DNA from: Bacteroides ovatus
GTDB taxonomy: Bacteria > Bacteroidota > Bacteroidia > Bacteroidales > Bacteroidaceae
Length of the DNA stretch: 64,000 nt
Assembly: GCF_001314995.1 (NCBI RefSeq)
Contig: NZ_CP012938.1
Coordinates: 372,001-436,000 of the forward strand
Direction: 5' to 3'
The position numbers were made by a program, and so were the translations under genes. The notes under the pieces are model-generated. The model had not been told where the DNA came from and ran no database searches. It was given only the letters and a program-made list of their open reading frames with translations. Positions 47,285-57,125 of the stretch are shown in pieces; within the stretch, counting starts at the first letter, position 1; the number at the start of each line of letters is the position of its first letter.

Positions 47285-47866
47285 TTATTCCCCTACTACC
47301 ACTTTGGCGTGGCGCAACACTTTGTCGTTCAGTGTATACCCCGTCTGCACACAATCCAGAATCTTACCTTTCTGTGCTTCCGACGGTGCGGGGATTACCG
47401 CGATGGCTTCATGGAAATCAGTATCCAGCGGTTGGTCTTTCGTCTCGATGACTTTCACACCATTTTGAGCCAGAACAGCCATAAATTTATTGTAAATCAG
47501 TTCCACCCCTTCTTTTACGGCATTGACATCCGTTGCCGTTTCCATCGTCTTGATGGCACGTTCGAAATCGTCCACTACCGGAAGAATACTGCCAAGACTC
47601 TTTTCGCCACCATTCAGGATCAGTTCGGCCTTCTCCTTTAAAGTGCGTTTACGATAATTGTCGAACTCGGCAGACAGGCGCAGATATTTATCCTTTTGCT
47701 CTTCAAGCGCTTCTTGAGCCTTTTCCAGTTCCTTTTCCAACTCCTCTTCATGAGTCAGCGGAGCGGTTCCCTCTGCTTGTTCGTTTTGCGGTTGGTCTTC
47801 CGCAGGATTGTGAGTTTCCTCCACATTCAGTTCCTCTTCCTTCACTTTTTTTTCTTTCGGATCCAT
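47285..47866 (-). CDS. grpE: nucleotide exchange factor GrpE
   Basis: 193 residues. An acidic N-terminal region (MDPKEKKVKEEELNVEET ...) leads into a long coiled coil (about 45-80, with DKYLRLSAEFDNYRKRT, the family signature). The C-terminal beta domain carries AIAVIPAPSEAQKGKI and VQTGYTLNDKVLRHAKVVVG. It exchanges ADP for ATP on DnaK. It is transcribed with dnaJ. A candidate -7 box (TACCTTTG on the - strand, 48014-48021) lies about 150 bases upstream, giving a long leader. Confidence 0.97.
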   Translation of the reverse strand: MDPKEKKVKEEELNVEETHNPAEDQPQNEQAEGTAPLTHEEELEKELEKAQEALEEQKDKYLRLSAEFDNYRKRTLKEKAELILNGGEKSLGSILPVVDDFERAIKTMETATDVNAVKEGVELIYNKFMAVLAQNGVKVIETKDQPLDTDFHEAIAVIPAPSEAQKGKILDCVQTGYTLNDKVLRHAKVVVGE

Positions 47867-48013
47867 CTTGGTATTTACTATTTTATTATTTACTATTTAG
47901 AAACACACGTTATCTATGCAAGATACCGCTTATAAACATACCGGACTGACCGGATGTCACAGATTTCGTCTGCAAAAACTTTGCCAAGTTGGCCGTTTTG
48001 CCAAAAAACGCAG

Positions 48014-48085
48014 CAAAGGTAACACTTTTATGTCAGATTGGCACATATCAGATAGCTCATAATTCATTTTAAATGTCTACCTTTG
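48014..48085. promoter_or_regulatory. divergent promoter region between grpE and the ABC-F gene
   Basis: It contains TACCTTTG in both orientations: on the - strand at 48014-48021 (toward grpE) and on the + strand at 48078-48085 (toward the ABC-F gene, 47 bases before its ATG). Neither has a TTTG at standard -33 spacing. I saw no CIRCE-type operator. Confidence 0.5.
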
Positions 48086-48101
48086 CACGCTCAAATAGTA
48101 A

Positions 48102-49751
<1,650 letters not shown>

Positions 49752-49811
49752 GTGACCGGACGAATAAAAGCCCCTGACTCCCATACATGAAGTCTGATGA
49801 ATAACCAATTT

Positions 49812-49851
49812 AACAGCAACCTATTCTCAACAATGGGTTGCTGTTCTTTTT
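49812..49851 (+). terminator. intrinsic terminator of the ABC-F gene
   Basis: A 10-bp stem (49812-49821 with 49836-49845) followed by CTTTTT, 60 bases after the ABC-F stop. It lies just before the YdeI-like gene, which starts at 49858. Confidence 0.8.
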
Positions 49852-49857
49852 AGCACT

Positions 49858-50415
49858 ATGGAAATAAAATATTTTGAAAACAGAGAAGATTGGCGAAAAT
49901 GGCTGGCAGACAACTTTGAAAACGCCAATGACGTTTGGTTTGTATTCCCCTCCAAATCTTCGGGCGAAAAAAGTGTTACATACAACGACGCTGTCGAGGA
50001 AGCCCTTTGCTTCGGATGGATCGACAGCACCATAAAGGCGCTCGACAAAGAACATAAAATCCAGCATTTCACACCCAGAAACCCTAAAAGTTCCTACTCG
50101 CAAGCCAACAAAGAGAGACTGAAATGGTTGCTGGAACATAATATGATTCACCCTGATAGGGAAGATAATATACGAAAAGTATTGTCAGCCCCTTTTGTCT
50201 TCCCGAATGATATCATCGGAAAACTGAAAGAGGATAAAACAGTATGGGAGAATTACCAACAATTTTCCGATGCGTATAGACGTATCCGAATTGCATACAT
50301 TGAAGCTGCCAGAAAACGACCGGAAGAATTTGAAAAGCGATTGAACAACTTCATCAATAAAACGAAGGAAAATAAAATGATAAAAGGATTTGGGGGAATT
50401 GAAAAATACTATTAA
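49858..50415 (+). CDS. YdeI/OmpD-associated family protein
   Basis: 185 residues, soluble, no signal peptide. The pattern WRKWLADNFENANDVWFVF, then YNDAVEEALCFGWIDSTIK (about 42-60), FTPRNPKSSYSQANKERLKWL and a C-terminal RIAYIEAARKRPEEFEKRL region is characteristic of the YdeI/OmpD-associated family. The function is poorly known; members have been tied to stress and peptide resistance. It starts only 7 bases after the preceding terminator T-run, so its own promoter is not evident. Confidence 0.82.
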   Translation: MEIKYFENREDWRKWLADNFENANDVWFVFPSKSSGEKSVTYNDAVEEALCFGWIDSTIKALDKEHKIQHFTPRNPKSSYSQANKERLKWLLEHNMIHPDREDNIRKVLSAPFVFPNDIIGKLKEDKTVWENYQQFSDAYRRIRIAYIEAARKRPEEFEKRLNNFINKTKENKMIKGFGGIEKYY

Positions 50416-50472
50416 GAATGTCCTCTTTATTCATTTATAAGATTCATCCGCACATTTCATGTGGCTGGTAGT

Positions 50473-52224
50473 CTATTCTACCTCCTCCATCAGCGCCAGT
50501 TCCCAACTGCGCCACACGATCGTAGTCAATTTCAGTCCTCCTTTCTCACGAGCTTCCGCTACACATTCATCCTTGCTATAGCGAATCAACTGTTCCCGCG
50601 CATCATCGGCAAGCGCGCGTATCTCTTTCTCCGACGCTCCTGCTTTCGCATACTTCACCTCCAATAGATACGTGTACGGTGGAGATACGGGTGCCGCCGG
50701 ACTGGGCTTAAAGAAGAAATCGGCAAAACCCTTATTCATCTCATATTCCGGATATAGTTGATAATAGCGGAACATACTTAGATAGGCGAGGAGGAATCCT
50801 TTGATATGAGCTTCCCCTTCTATGTACTCCCTTATCCGGCTCTGCTCCCGAATGGCCTCTGCCAGAAATTCGAACATCGGTTTCCAGTCTCCTTTGAAGG
50901 ACATATTCTCAAACAGAGTGCGCAAGCGGTTCACGTCGAGCTTGAAGATGTCATGACGGGCATATCCCTGAATCAGGAAATTGAATAGCTGTTCGCGAAC
51001 CACCAGATTGGGAATGTGCAGGATGGGACGCCCCATCATATCCACCCCTTTGATAGAAAGCAGTCCGAAATAGAACAGCAGAGATTTGAAGTTGCCCACG
51101 TCTGTCATTTCCAGTGCGGAGAAATGGGTGACTATCTCAGTCACTATCTCGCCTTGCTCCGCAATCTCCTTGATGACGGAGAAATTTTCTCCCAGTCCAT
51201 GGTCGAGACGGACAAGGTAGGCAAGCTTGTTAAAGTCCGTGCGGATATTGGGATCTACAATCTCTTTAGGTTTCACTCCGTGCAATATCAATGACTTCAT
51301 ACAGTAGAGCACCATGTCCGAGTTGAACATACAATCTGCTAATTTATTTTCACTGAAGCAATAATTGTCATAGTTAGACTTCATCATTGTCACCGCATCG
51401 TCTACCGACATCGGGAGAGCGCCTTGTTCCTTGTAATACGTCAGCATCTCGCGCAATTCCTTCTCGCTGAAACCTACAAGGTCGTTAAACCATGGGTCGG
51501 TGGTGATATTCGTTCCGATGTTGAATCCGCTTGTCACGTCATCCATTGTCACCGGGCTTACTCCCGTGATGAATAGGCGGTTGACGGCAGAGCCCATTCC
51601 CGTCGTGGCGGCTTTGATTACATTGAAAAACCTGCGGATATATCCTTCTCCATGTGTCGCTTTCCGATATAAGTCCGTGCCGTAAGTAGAAAGAATGGTA
51701 TTCGTGAAATTATCGTATTCATCAATCAGGAGATAGATTTTGAGGTCTCCCTTACGGGTAGCATAGGTATTGATTGAGGACAAAAAGGCGCCGGGATCCG
51801 CTTGCGTTTTTTCATCCAGAACATTCCAAATGTCTTTTCCCAACAGATGCTCGTATCTATAAACAAAATCAGAAAGCTTCCCGCAACAATGCAAACGGAA
51901 AGATTCCTCCACCTCATTGACATTCGAGCTCACCTCCGAGAAATTGAATCTCATGATGAGAAACTGGTTATGTATCGGCGTAGGATGCTGCCCGATATAC
52001 AGATGGCCGAACAATTCGTCGAACTGGTCGGCATACCGAACGTCATAATAAGCCTCCAGCATCGCCAGCGTCAGACTTTTCCCGAAGCGCCGGGGACGGA
52101 TCAGGAACAGATAAGACGGTTGCATCTCTATCTTTTCGATAAACATCGTCTTATCCACATAATAATAGTTTTCTTTTTGGATGCGACCGAAATCCGTCAA
52201 TCCGTATGGTATTTGCTTTATCAT
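50473..52224 (-). CDS. AAA-ATPase-like/PD-(D/E)XK nuclease family protein
   Basis: 583 residues from ATG 52224, which has an AAAGGA ribosome-binding site 8 bases upstream; starts at 52248/52251 would begin almost at the likely transcription start. The N-terminal part (LTDFGRIQKENYYYVDKT, RPRRFGKSLTLAMLE with a Walker A-like loop at about 40) is the AAA-ATPase_like domain. LLIDEYDN (about 160) is the Walker B. The C-terminal part holds a PD-(D/E)XK-type nuclease core (GFADFFF about 500, LLEVKYAK about 520). These proteins are abundant in Bacteroides and of unclear function, possibly tied to mobile elements or defence. A -7 box lies at 52263-52270. Confidence 0.85.
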   Translation of the reverse strand: MIKQIPYGLTDFGRIQKENYYYVDKTMFIEKIEMQPSYLFLIRPRRFGKSLTLAMLEAYYDVRYADQFDELFGHLYIGQHPTPIHNQFLIMRFNFSEVSSNVNEVEESFRLHCCGKLSDFVYRYEHLLGKDIWNVLDEKTQADPGAFLSSINTYATRKGDLKIYLLIDEYDNFTNTILSTYGTDLYRKATHGEGYIRRFFNVIKAATTGMGSAVNRLFITGVSPVTMDDVTSGFNIGTNITTDPWFNDLVGFSEKELREMLTYYKEQGALPMSVDDAVTMMKSNYDNYCFSENKLADCMFNSDMVLYCMKSLILHGVKPKEIVDPNIRTDFNKLAYLVRLDHGLGENFSVIKEIAEQGEIVTEIVTHFSALEMTDVGNFKSLLFYFGLLSIKGVDMMGRPILHIPNLVVREQLFNFLIQGYARHDIFKLDVNRLRTLFENMSFKGDWKPMFEFLAEAIREQSRIREYIEGEAHIKGFLLAYLSMFRYYQLYPEYEMNKGFADFFFKPSPAAPVSPPYTYLLEVKYAKAGASEKEIRALADDAREQLIRYSKDECVAEAREKGGLKLTTIVWRSWELALMEEVE

Positions 52225-52262
52225 ATTGTGATTCCTTTCTTTATTCATCATTCATATCGAAG

Positions 52263-52270
52263 CAAATATA
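52263..52270 (-). promoter_or_regulatory. putative -7 box of the AAA/PD-(D/E)XK gene
   Basis: TATATTTG on the - strand, a perfect TAnnTTTG match, 39 bases before the ATG at 52224. No clear -33 partner. It supports the 52224 start over those at 52248/52251. Confidence 0.5.
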
Positions 52271-52396
52271 CGGAAAAACGGATGAATGTGACACGTTTAA
52301 TGCCACTAATTTATCCGTTTATCCGCTATTTTGTGCAAAAACGACTATCCGGAGGAAAACTGCCATTTCGTGGGAAAACTGCTATCCGCGGAAAAA

Positions 52397-54589
52397 CTAC
52401 AACTCCAACCCCGTCTGCACCGGAAGCTGCGGGCGTATTGAATTTTCTTTGCGCTCTTCGGCCGAATACTCCACCACCCAATATTCCGTTATGTTGTTGG
52501 AGGTCTTTCGTGATTGGAAATGATTGCTTTCCAGTACCGTGACCAGCATTTTTTTCGTCTGTGTATTGGCCTGTGTGCGCCCGTTCATGCTCAATACCGA
52601 CAGCAGGTAGGAGGCAGGATACCATTGCGCCTGAATATCATTCTGTCTGGCTGCCCGGAAATAGAAGAAAAGATTCTCCTCTATCGGATCTTTTTGGCGG
52701 AACGCCTCATTGCGGTTGTTGAGAAACGTAATCTCCTCGTTCTCATACCAGTACTGAAATCCCTGCCGGTAGAGTGCGTATGCCTGTGCGTATATCCCCT
52801 CATGATTGACAGGCGTGTGATAGTCTATGTTCAGAAGAGTGCTGAACAGGATACGCCTGTTTTCCTTGACATCCGGCATACAGTGCGGATTGTTGGTACT
52901 GGCAATGAACGATGCGCGGCGGATATACGTATAGTTCTGGATGTCATAGACCTTACGCTCGTTTACCACGTCTTGGGTGATAAGACTTTTCAGGTTCTGC
53001 ATACGCTCGGGGGAGAGCGTGTCAAATTCATCCAAGTTGATGAGCAGGCAAGACGACAGTTGCAGCAAATGGTTATTGTTCTCGGGAATAATCATGCCAT
53101 TACGATAATAATCCTTCAGTTCCGGCGGGAGGAGATGTCGGATAAAGGTACTCTTTCCTTTTCCCTGTGCGCCGTGTAATAGCATCAATTGGTGGTTTTG
53201 CACGTTGTCGTCGATGGCGCACGCTACCATTCCCACCAGCCAGCGTCGGAAACTGTCTTCGAAAAAAGCTTGGTCTGCCGCTTGTACAGTTTTCGTCATT
53301 TGTCCGATGAAGTCCGTTTTCCCGTTCCATGCCTTGCGGGAGGTGAAATAATGGACAAACGGGTTGAACGGCTTTGCGTAGTCCGAGTCTACAACAGCTT
53401 TCAAATCAGCTTGCGTACAGCAAATCTTATTTATATGTGCGTTGATATAGAATGTATTAATATCCTTTGTACGAACTGCGTTGAAAGGCGGCAACTCTGT
53501 TTCGGGCAGGGCGGGCATTATCTTCCGGAATTCGATTTGTTCTTTCACTACGTTTCTTCTGGTTTCGTAGTGTTCGTCCATAAACTTGATAATCTGGCAG
53601 ATTTTCGGTTCTTTCTCTTTTTCTTCCGCCTGATCGGTCTTTGAGGTATATTGGTAAGCATTGTGCAAGGGCAGTTCGAGGTCGAAATCGGGTAGGTCGC
53701 CGAAATGGCTGTGTGCCAGACTGACGGACTCCTCTTCCGTGATATGGCGGTGGTAGCACTGATTGCCGAGACAATAGAAGAAATTGTCCCGGTTGCCTAT
53801 CTCGAGACGTTCTTTGCGTTTGGTGTACTCCAGCGCCTTGCGGAAGTCGAGTTGCACTTGCAGGTCGATGGGCGACGCATTCTCCTGCACGGGGAGGAGC
53901 GGGGATCGTTTTCCCGGATTTTTGCGCTTCTTGTTTTTACATTCTTCTTCAGTGGGCAATGTCACTTTTACGGTCAGCGGCTTCACGTTTTCCAGTCGTT
54001 CGGGAGAGAGGAAAGCATCCGGATCGTGCGACACGAAGAATCCGCGTCCCGGATCGCTCCCGCTGGTGTCTACTTTGGTATTGAGCAGCTTTTCATATTG
54101 GCTGCTTGCCAGGGCGTACATGCGGTGGTGATAGCGTTCGAGGGGGGTGAAGTCTACGGTTCCCAATGCGTTCAGTTCGGTGCGTAAGGCTTCCGCCTCA
54201 TTGCCGGTGAGGTAGACAAAGATCTTCAGCCCGTGCATCCGTGGGCTGACGAAACTGCCTAACGTGTCGGGGCAATCGTTCACCAGTTGGCGGAATTCCG
54301 GGATCTTTTCTGCCGGCATATCGTCACAGTCGAGCGTGATGATGTCCTGATACTTGTCCAGACTGTAAGCCAGCCTTTCCTTGGCGTAAGTAGCCGTGAT
54401 GGTGCAGTAGGGCAGTTGCTTCTTCATGTGGTCTGCTTTCACCGTGTCTCCTGCATCCATTGCTTCCCGGAGTCTCCGGATTCTGTCGCGATAGACATCT
54501 CCCCGGATAAATTCGAACATTTGCCGGATACTGATACTTCCTGATACGAGTGATAATCCCCTGTATGTCGTTATTGAGATATTTTCCAT
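52397..54589 (-). CDS. VirE/BT4734-type primase-helicase-like protein
   Basis: 730 residues from ATG 54589; an upstream in-frame extension to 54727 runs through a terminator and has no family resemblance. Residues about 1-130 match the BT4734/BF3469-like N-terminal domain (ITLDCDDMP, GSFVSPRMHGLKIFVYL), a primase-like fold. The P-loop NTPase follows: Walker A GAQGKGKST (about 475), LLINLDEFD (about 517), RRASFIASTNNP (about 550). A C-terminal winged-helix-like part ends the protein. It resembles replicative helicase-primases of phage and plasmid type. It begins the cassette leading to HU and amidase and is found in many Bacteroides genomes (from memory). Role unproven. Confidence 0.82.
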   Translation of the reverse strand: MENISITTYRGLSLVSGSISIRQMFEFIRGDVYRDRIRRLREAMDAGDTVKADHMKKQLPYCTITATYAKERLAYSLDKYQDIITLDCDDMPAEKIPEFRQLVNDCPDTLGSFVSPRMHGLKIFVYLTGNEAEALRTELNALGTVDFTPLERYHHRMYALASSQYEKLLNTKVDTSGSDPGRGFFVSHDPDAFLSPERLENVKPLTVKVTLPTEEECKNKKRKNPGKRSPLLPVQENASPIDLQVQLDFRKALEYTKRKERLEIGNRDNFFYCLGNQCYHRHITEEESVSLAHSHFGDLPDFDLELPLHNAYQYTSKTDQAEEKEKEPKICQIIKFMDEHYETRRNVVKEQIEFRKIMPALPETELPPFNAVRTKDINTFYINAHINKICCTQADLKAVVDSDYAKPFNPFVHYFTSRKAWNGKTDFIGQMTKTVQAADQAFFEDSFRRWLVGMVACAIDDNVQNHQLMLLHGAQGKGKSTFIRHLLPPELKDYYRNGMIIPENNNHLLQLSSCLLINLDEFDTLSPERMQNLKSLITQDVVNERKVYDIQNYTYIRRASFIASTNNPHCMPDVKENRRILFSTLLNIDYHTPVNHEGIYAQAYALYRQGFQYWYENEEITFLNNRNEAFRQKDPIEENLFFYFRAARQNDIQAQWYPASYLLSVLSMNGRTQANTQTKKMLVTVLESNHFQSRKTSNNITEYWVVEYSAEERKENSIRPQLPVQTGLEL

Positions 54590-54661
54590 TTTAATTGTTG
54601 ATATGATTTTAAGTTGTGTCAATATTAACACGCTGCAAAGGACGGCTTTTCTTGTAGATAA

Positions 54662-54697
54662 AAAAAACTGCTTTTTGTACTCAAAAAGCAGTTTTTT
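54662..54697. terminator. bidirectional terminator between the small gene and the VirE-type gene
   Basis: A 16-bp stem (54662-54677 with 54682-54697) with loop TACT, A-tract at one end and T-tract at the other, so it works both ways. It separates the small gene (stop at 54717) from the VirE-type gene. Confidence 0.85.
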
Positions 54698-54716
54698 AAC
54701 AGTCGGTTCTTTAATG

Positions 54717-55078
54717 CTAATCGTCAAAAAGCGTTCTTTTCAGTCTTTGTATCTCACAATCAATCTCTTCCACGCTTAATGATTCGTCCGAATCGTTTGA
54801 TTTCTTGAAATCAACAGCCAGATACAACAATTCTGCAAAGTATTTGGGACCTTTAATCTTAAAAGGGGAGTCATGGTCATAACAGAGATGGACAAAGGGA
54901 AGGAGAAACTTCTTGCGGTCGCGCGGACTTACCTCTATTCTGTTGACATACAAATTGTTGACAGTGCCAAGCATTTGCGTGATAAACTGGGATACTTGGG
55001 GAAACTCTTCCTTTTCGAGTGTTACAGCCTGCTTGTTCTGATAAACGAAGCCTTCGGAAAAAATGTCTTTTTTCTCAT
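54717..55078 (-). CDS. small conserved-looking protein, frameshift needed to reach an ATG
   Basis: The long frame runs from a stop at 55083 to 54717 and reads DIFSEGFVYQNKQ ... EEFPQVSQFITQMLGTVNN ... KGPKYFAELLYLAVDFKK ... RLKRTLFDD. Its first in-frame ATG is at 54974 (85 residues), but 30 codons of protein-like sequence precede it. An ATG at 55078 lies in the next frame and reads ATG AGA AAA AAG, which ends in the heptamer A AAA AAG. A -1 slip there leads exactly into GAC ATT TTT, the long frame, giving a protein of about 120 residues. Without the slip the product ends after 18 residues. Alternatives are a non-ATG start, a mutation or a sequencing error. Function is unknown; it is cytoplasmic, charged and without membrane segments. 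Confidence 0.6.
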
Positions 55079-55201
55079 GATTTTAAGTGTTATTTGATTA
55101 CTGTTAAAAAATGTTGGTTTAAAAAGACGCAAAGGTACGTTTTATTTTGTTCCTGTCATTTACTTATGCTGTTTATTCTCTTTATAGATTTTATTTGATG
55201 G

Positions 55202-55252
55202 AAAAAGCGTGTAATTGAGGTGGAACCCCTCCACCTCAATTACACGCTTTTT
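55202..55252. terminator. 23-bp perfect hairpin with T tract
   Basis: The arms 55202-55224 and 55230-55252 pair perfectly over 23 bases around the loop ACCCC, with A- and T-runs at the ends. It is much longer than an average terminator. It lies in the gap between DUF4248 (ends 55408) and the small gene, so it can end the DUF4248 transcript on the - strand. Confidence 0.8.
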
Positions 55253-55308
55253 TCTATATAAAAAGAATATTCTCTCGCGCCCGCGCACGTGTACATTATT
55301 ATATAAGC

Positions 55309-55390
55309 TTCATTATAGCTAATTCTGATTTCATTATAGCTAATCTCGATTTCATTATAGCTAATTTTATTTTCGTTATAGCTAATCAGC
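55309..55390. repeat. 21-bp tandem repeat, four units
   Basis: Units begin at 55309, 55330, 55351 and 55372, each with the core TTCATTATAGCTAAT (TTCGTTATAGCTAAT in the last) followed by six variable bases. Exact 21-base phasing places the sites on the same DNA face every two turns. Iteron-like. No spacers, so not CRISPR. It lies just after the DUF4248 stop. Confidence 0.85.
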
Positions 55391-55407
55391 ACTTGCCCTA
55401 AAGAGAT

Positions 55408-55653
55408 TCATGGCTCATCGAGATACCTCACGATGAGTCGTACCTGTCTTGCGCTGTAAGCGTGGTCGTTCTTTCCTTCGCCGCCGCTATACATTGCGTC
55501 ATATAATTCCTTGTTATTTCTGATCCACTCCCTCATTTTCCGCATGGCATACACCAACGGTACATAAGGATTGTATAAATGTGCCAGCTCCGATTTCAAA
55601 TACGGACGTATGACAAACGGCTCCTCCGCTATCTCTTCTTTTTCTGCTTTCAT
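55408..55653 (-). CDS. DUF4248 small protein, likely DNA-binding
   Basis: 81 residues. The pattern FVIRPYLKSELAHLYNP, then a central MRKMREWIRNNKELYDAMYS and a terminal YSARQVRLIVRYLDEP is that of DUF4248, a small helical family that occurs beside HU-like proteins and amidases in Bacteroides. The three-helix layout suggests a helix-turn-helix DNA-binding protein, but function has not been shown to my knowledge. It is divergent from the HU gene and has its own promoter (55683-55714). Confidence 0.82.
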   Translation of the reverse strand: MKAEKEEIAEEPFVIRPYLKSELAHLYNPYVPLVYAMRKMREWIRNNKELYDAMYSGGEGKNDHAYSARQVRLIVRYLDEP

Positions 55654-55682
55654 ATCTTCGGAAAATTAATTTTATCGTATTC

Positions 55683-55714
55683 CAAATATACGGAAAATCT
55701 CCCGCTTGTCCAAG
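55683..55714 (-). promoter_or_regulatory. promoter of the DUF4248 gene
   Basis: On the - strand CTTG (55711-55714), 20 bases of spacing, then TATATTTG (55683-55690). The leader to the ATG at 55653 is about 25 bases. Confidence 0.65.
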
Positions 55715-55765
55715 TATATAAGTCAAATAAAATCACTCTGAATAAAAGTAAATACATTCTGAATG

Positions 55766-55805
55766 AAAGTAAGACAAACTAGGTCAAAGTAAGACAAAGT
55801 ACGTC
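55766..55805. repeat. 20-bp direct repeat pair upstream of the HU gene
   Basis: Two adjacent 20-base units (55766-55785 and 55786-55805), both starting AAAGTAAGACAAA and differing at two positions. They end 22 bases before the HU -7 box (TATCTTTG, 55828-55835), a good place for operator sites in the divergent DUF4248/HU control region. Confidence 0.65.
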
Positions 55806-55827
55806 ATTTCATCCCCTTATAATACGC

Positions 55828-55835
55828 TATCTTTG
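55828..55835 (+). promoter_or_regulatory. putative -7 box of the HU gene
   Basis: TATCTTTG, a perfect TAnnTTTG match; the ATG at 55949 is 121 bases downstream, leaving a leader of about 107 bases. No standard -33 element; the direct repeats at 55766-55805 occupy that side. Confidence 0.5.
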
Positions 55836-55948
55836 AGGTATCGAAAGAAAAAGAAACAGAGCTCGTTCCTCTCTTCCGATATTGATTGCGGTAACTGCGG
55901 TTTGTAATATTTATTTTTCAATTATTAATTCTCAATTTTTAATTTATC

Positions 55949-56464
55949 ATGGCAATACCATTTAAAAGAATGGGTCGTAAAGACCCGAGAAAGGTTGATG
56001 GGGTGGTGAAGTATCATCCGCAACTTGTGACGCAGGGACAGAGTGTAGACCTGGATAAACTTGCTTACACGATGAAAGAGAAAAGTTCCCTGTCGCTGGG
56101 TGACATTCAGAGTGTGCTGACTAATCTCGTAGAAGCGATGCGTACGGCGCTGTTCGACGGTAAATCCGTCAATATCCATGATTTTGGTGTATTCAGCCTT
56201 TCCGCTACCACGCGGGGAGTGGACACGAAAGATGAGTGTACGATGAAGAACATCAAAACGGTCAATATCAATTTCCGTCCTTCGAGCAGTGTTCGTCCTA
56301 ATCTGACGTCTACCCGTGCCGGTGAGAAAATCGAGTTTCTGGATCTCGACGCACCCAAGAAGAAGAAAACCGATGGTGAAGATCCCGGTGATGAAGGTGG
56401 TGGAGAAGATGTCGGTGGAGGCAGTGGAGGCGGTAGCGGTGAAGCTCCGGACCCGGCAGCTTAA
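55949..56464 (+). CDS. HU-family DNA-binding protein with glycine-rich tail (HU-HIG type)
   Basis: 171 residues. Residues about 1-125 form an HU-like fold: helices (KLAYTMKEKSSLSLGDIQSVL), then VNIHDFGVFSLSATTRG and the beta-arm region (NFRPSSSVRPNLTSTRAG). The tail (from about 130) is Lys-rich, then Gly/Asp/Ser-rich (GGGEDVGGGSGGGSGE), typical of HU domains fused to a Gly-rich motif. It should bend or coat DNA. It is followed 17 bases later by the amidase gene, so the two are likely co-transcribed. The conserved pairing with the amidase and smalltalk is unexplained. Confidence 0.88.
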   Translation: MAIPFKRMGRKDPRKVDGVVKYHPQLVTQGQSVDLDKLAYTMKEKSSLSLGDIQSVLTNLVEAMRTALFDGKSVNIHDFGVFSLSATTRGVDTKDECTMKNIKTVNINFRPSSSVRPNLTSTRAGEKIEFLDLDAPKKKKTDGEDPGDEGGGEDVGGGSGGGSGEAPDPAA

Positions 56465-56481
56465 TTCATAGAGTGTAGATA

Positions 56482-56982
56482 ATGCTTACAACTGATAAGA
56501 AAAACAGTGGCACTATGATGAGAAAGATTGATTTGATCGTGATCCACTGTTCCGCCACTCGTGCCGACCGTTCGCTCACCCCGGATGATCTGGAAACTCA
56601 ACATCGGCGGCGTGGGTTTAACGGAACAGGTTATCACTACTACATTCGCAAAGACGGAACAGTGCACCTCACCCGACCGATTGAACGTATCGGTGCGCAC
56701 GTGAAAGGATTCAACTTGAACAGTGTAGGTATCTGCTACGAAGGCGGTTTGGATGGCCACGGCTCTCCGGCAGACACGCGGACACCGGAACAACGGGCGG
56801 CACTCAAGCTGCTGGTTCATCAATTACTTGAGACTTATCCTGGTAGCCGGGTGTGCGGTCATCGCGATTTAAGTCCCGACCGCAACGGAAACGGGGAGAT
56901 TGAGCCGGAAGAATGGATCAAAGCGTGTCCGTGCTTTGAGGTGAAAGCGGAGTTTGGAGCTTCCAGTCACGTAGAGGACTAA
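56482..56982 (+). CDS. N-acetylmuramoyl-L-alanine amidase (Amidase_2/T7 lysozyme type)
   Basis: 166 residues from ATG 56482; ATG codons at 56515 and 56518 (MMRKIDLIVIHCSAT) may be the real start, removing 11 or 12 residues. The amidase_2 zinc ligands are visible: His in VIHCSAT, His in CGHRDLSPD and Cys in KACPCF. GTGYHYYIRKDGTVHLTRP is the family core. It cleaves the bond between MurNAc and the peptide stem. There is no signal peptide, as in phage endolysins, so it would need a holin-like partner or lysis to reach the wall. The tiny membrane protein encoded downstream is a candidate. Confidence 0.9.
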   Translation: MLTTDKKNSGTMMRKIDLIVIHCSATRADRSLTPDDLETQHRRRGFNGTGYHYYIRKDGTVHLTRPIERIGAHVKGFNLNSVGICYEGGLDGHGSPADTRTPEQRAALKLLVHQLLETYPGSRVCGHRDLSPDRNGNGEIEPEEWIKACPCFEVKAEFGASSHVED

Positions 56983-57028
56983 TTTTCAGTAGGATAACAG
57001 GAAAATAAGGTAAGAGAGTTTTCAGGAA

Positions 57029-57096
57029 GTGATAGATCATTGAAAGTAACTAATCATTAAATGTAATTAGTGATTAAAAGTAATTAATTCTTCAAA
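57029..57096. repeat. 17-bp tandem repeat, four units
   Basis: Units at 57029-57045, 57046-57062, 57063-57079 and 57080-57096, related to GTAATTAATCATTAAAA. The period of 17 is not a multiple of three and the region has no open frame. It lies between the amidase stop and the ribosome-binding site of smalltalk, so it may bind a regulator or initiator. Confidence 0.75.
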
Positions 57097-57125
57097 GAGC
57101 GTATGGAAAGGAGGTGTGTAAAGTT

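Noticed and set aside
53705..54187. 160-codon open frame on the + strand
   Set aside because: Antisense to the VirE-type gene and without recognisable protein features.
54590..54727. N-terminal extension of the VirE-type gene
   Set aside because: It would read through a perfect 16-bp terminator hairpin, and the family-like sequence begins only after the ATG at 54589.
55309..55390. CRISPR array
   Set aside because: Units are directly adjacent with only six variable bases, with no spacers of uniform length and no cas genes in the window.
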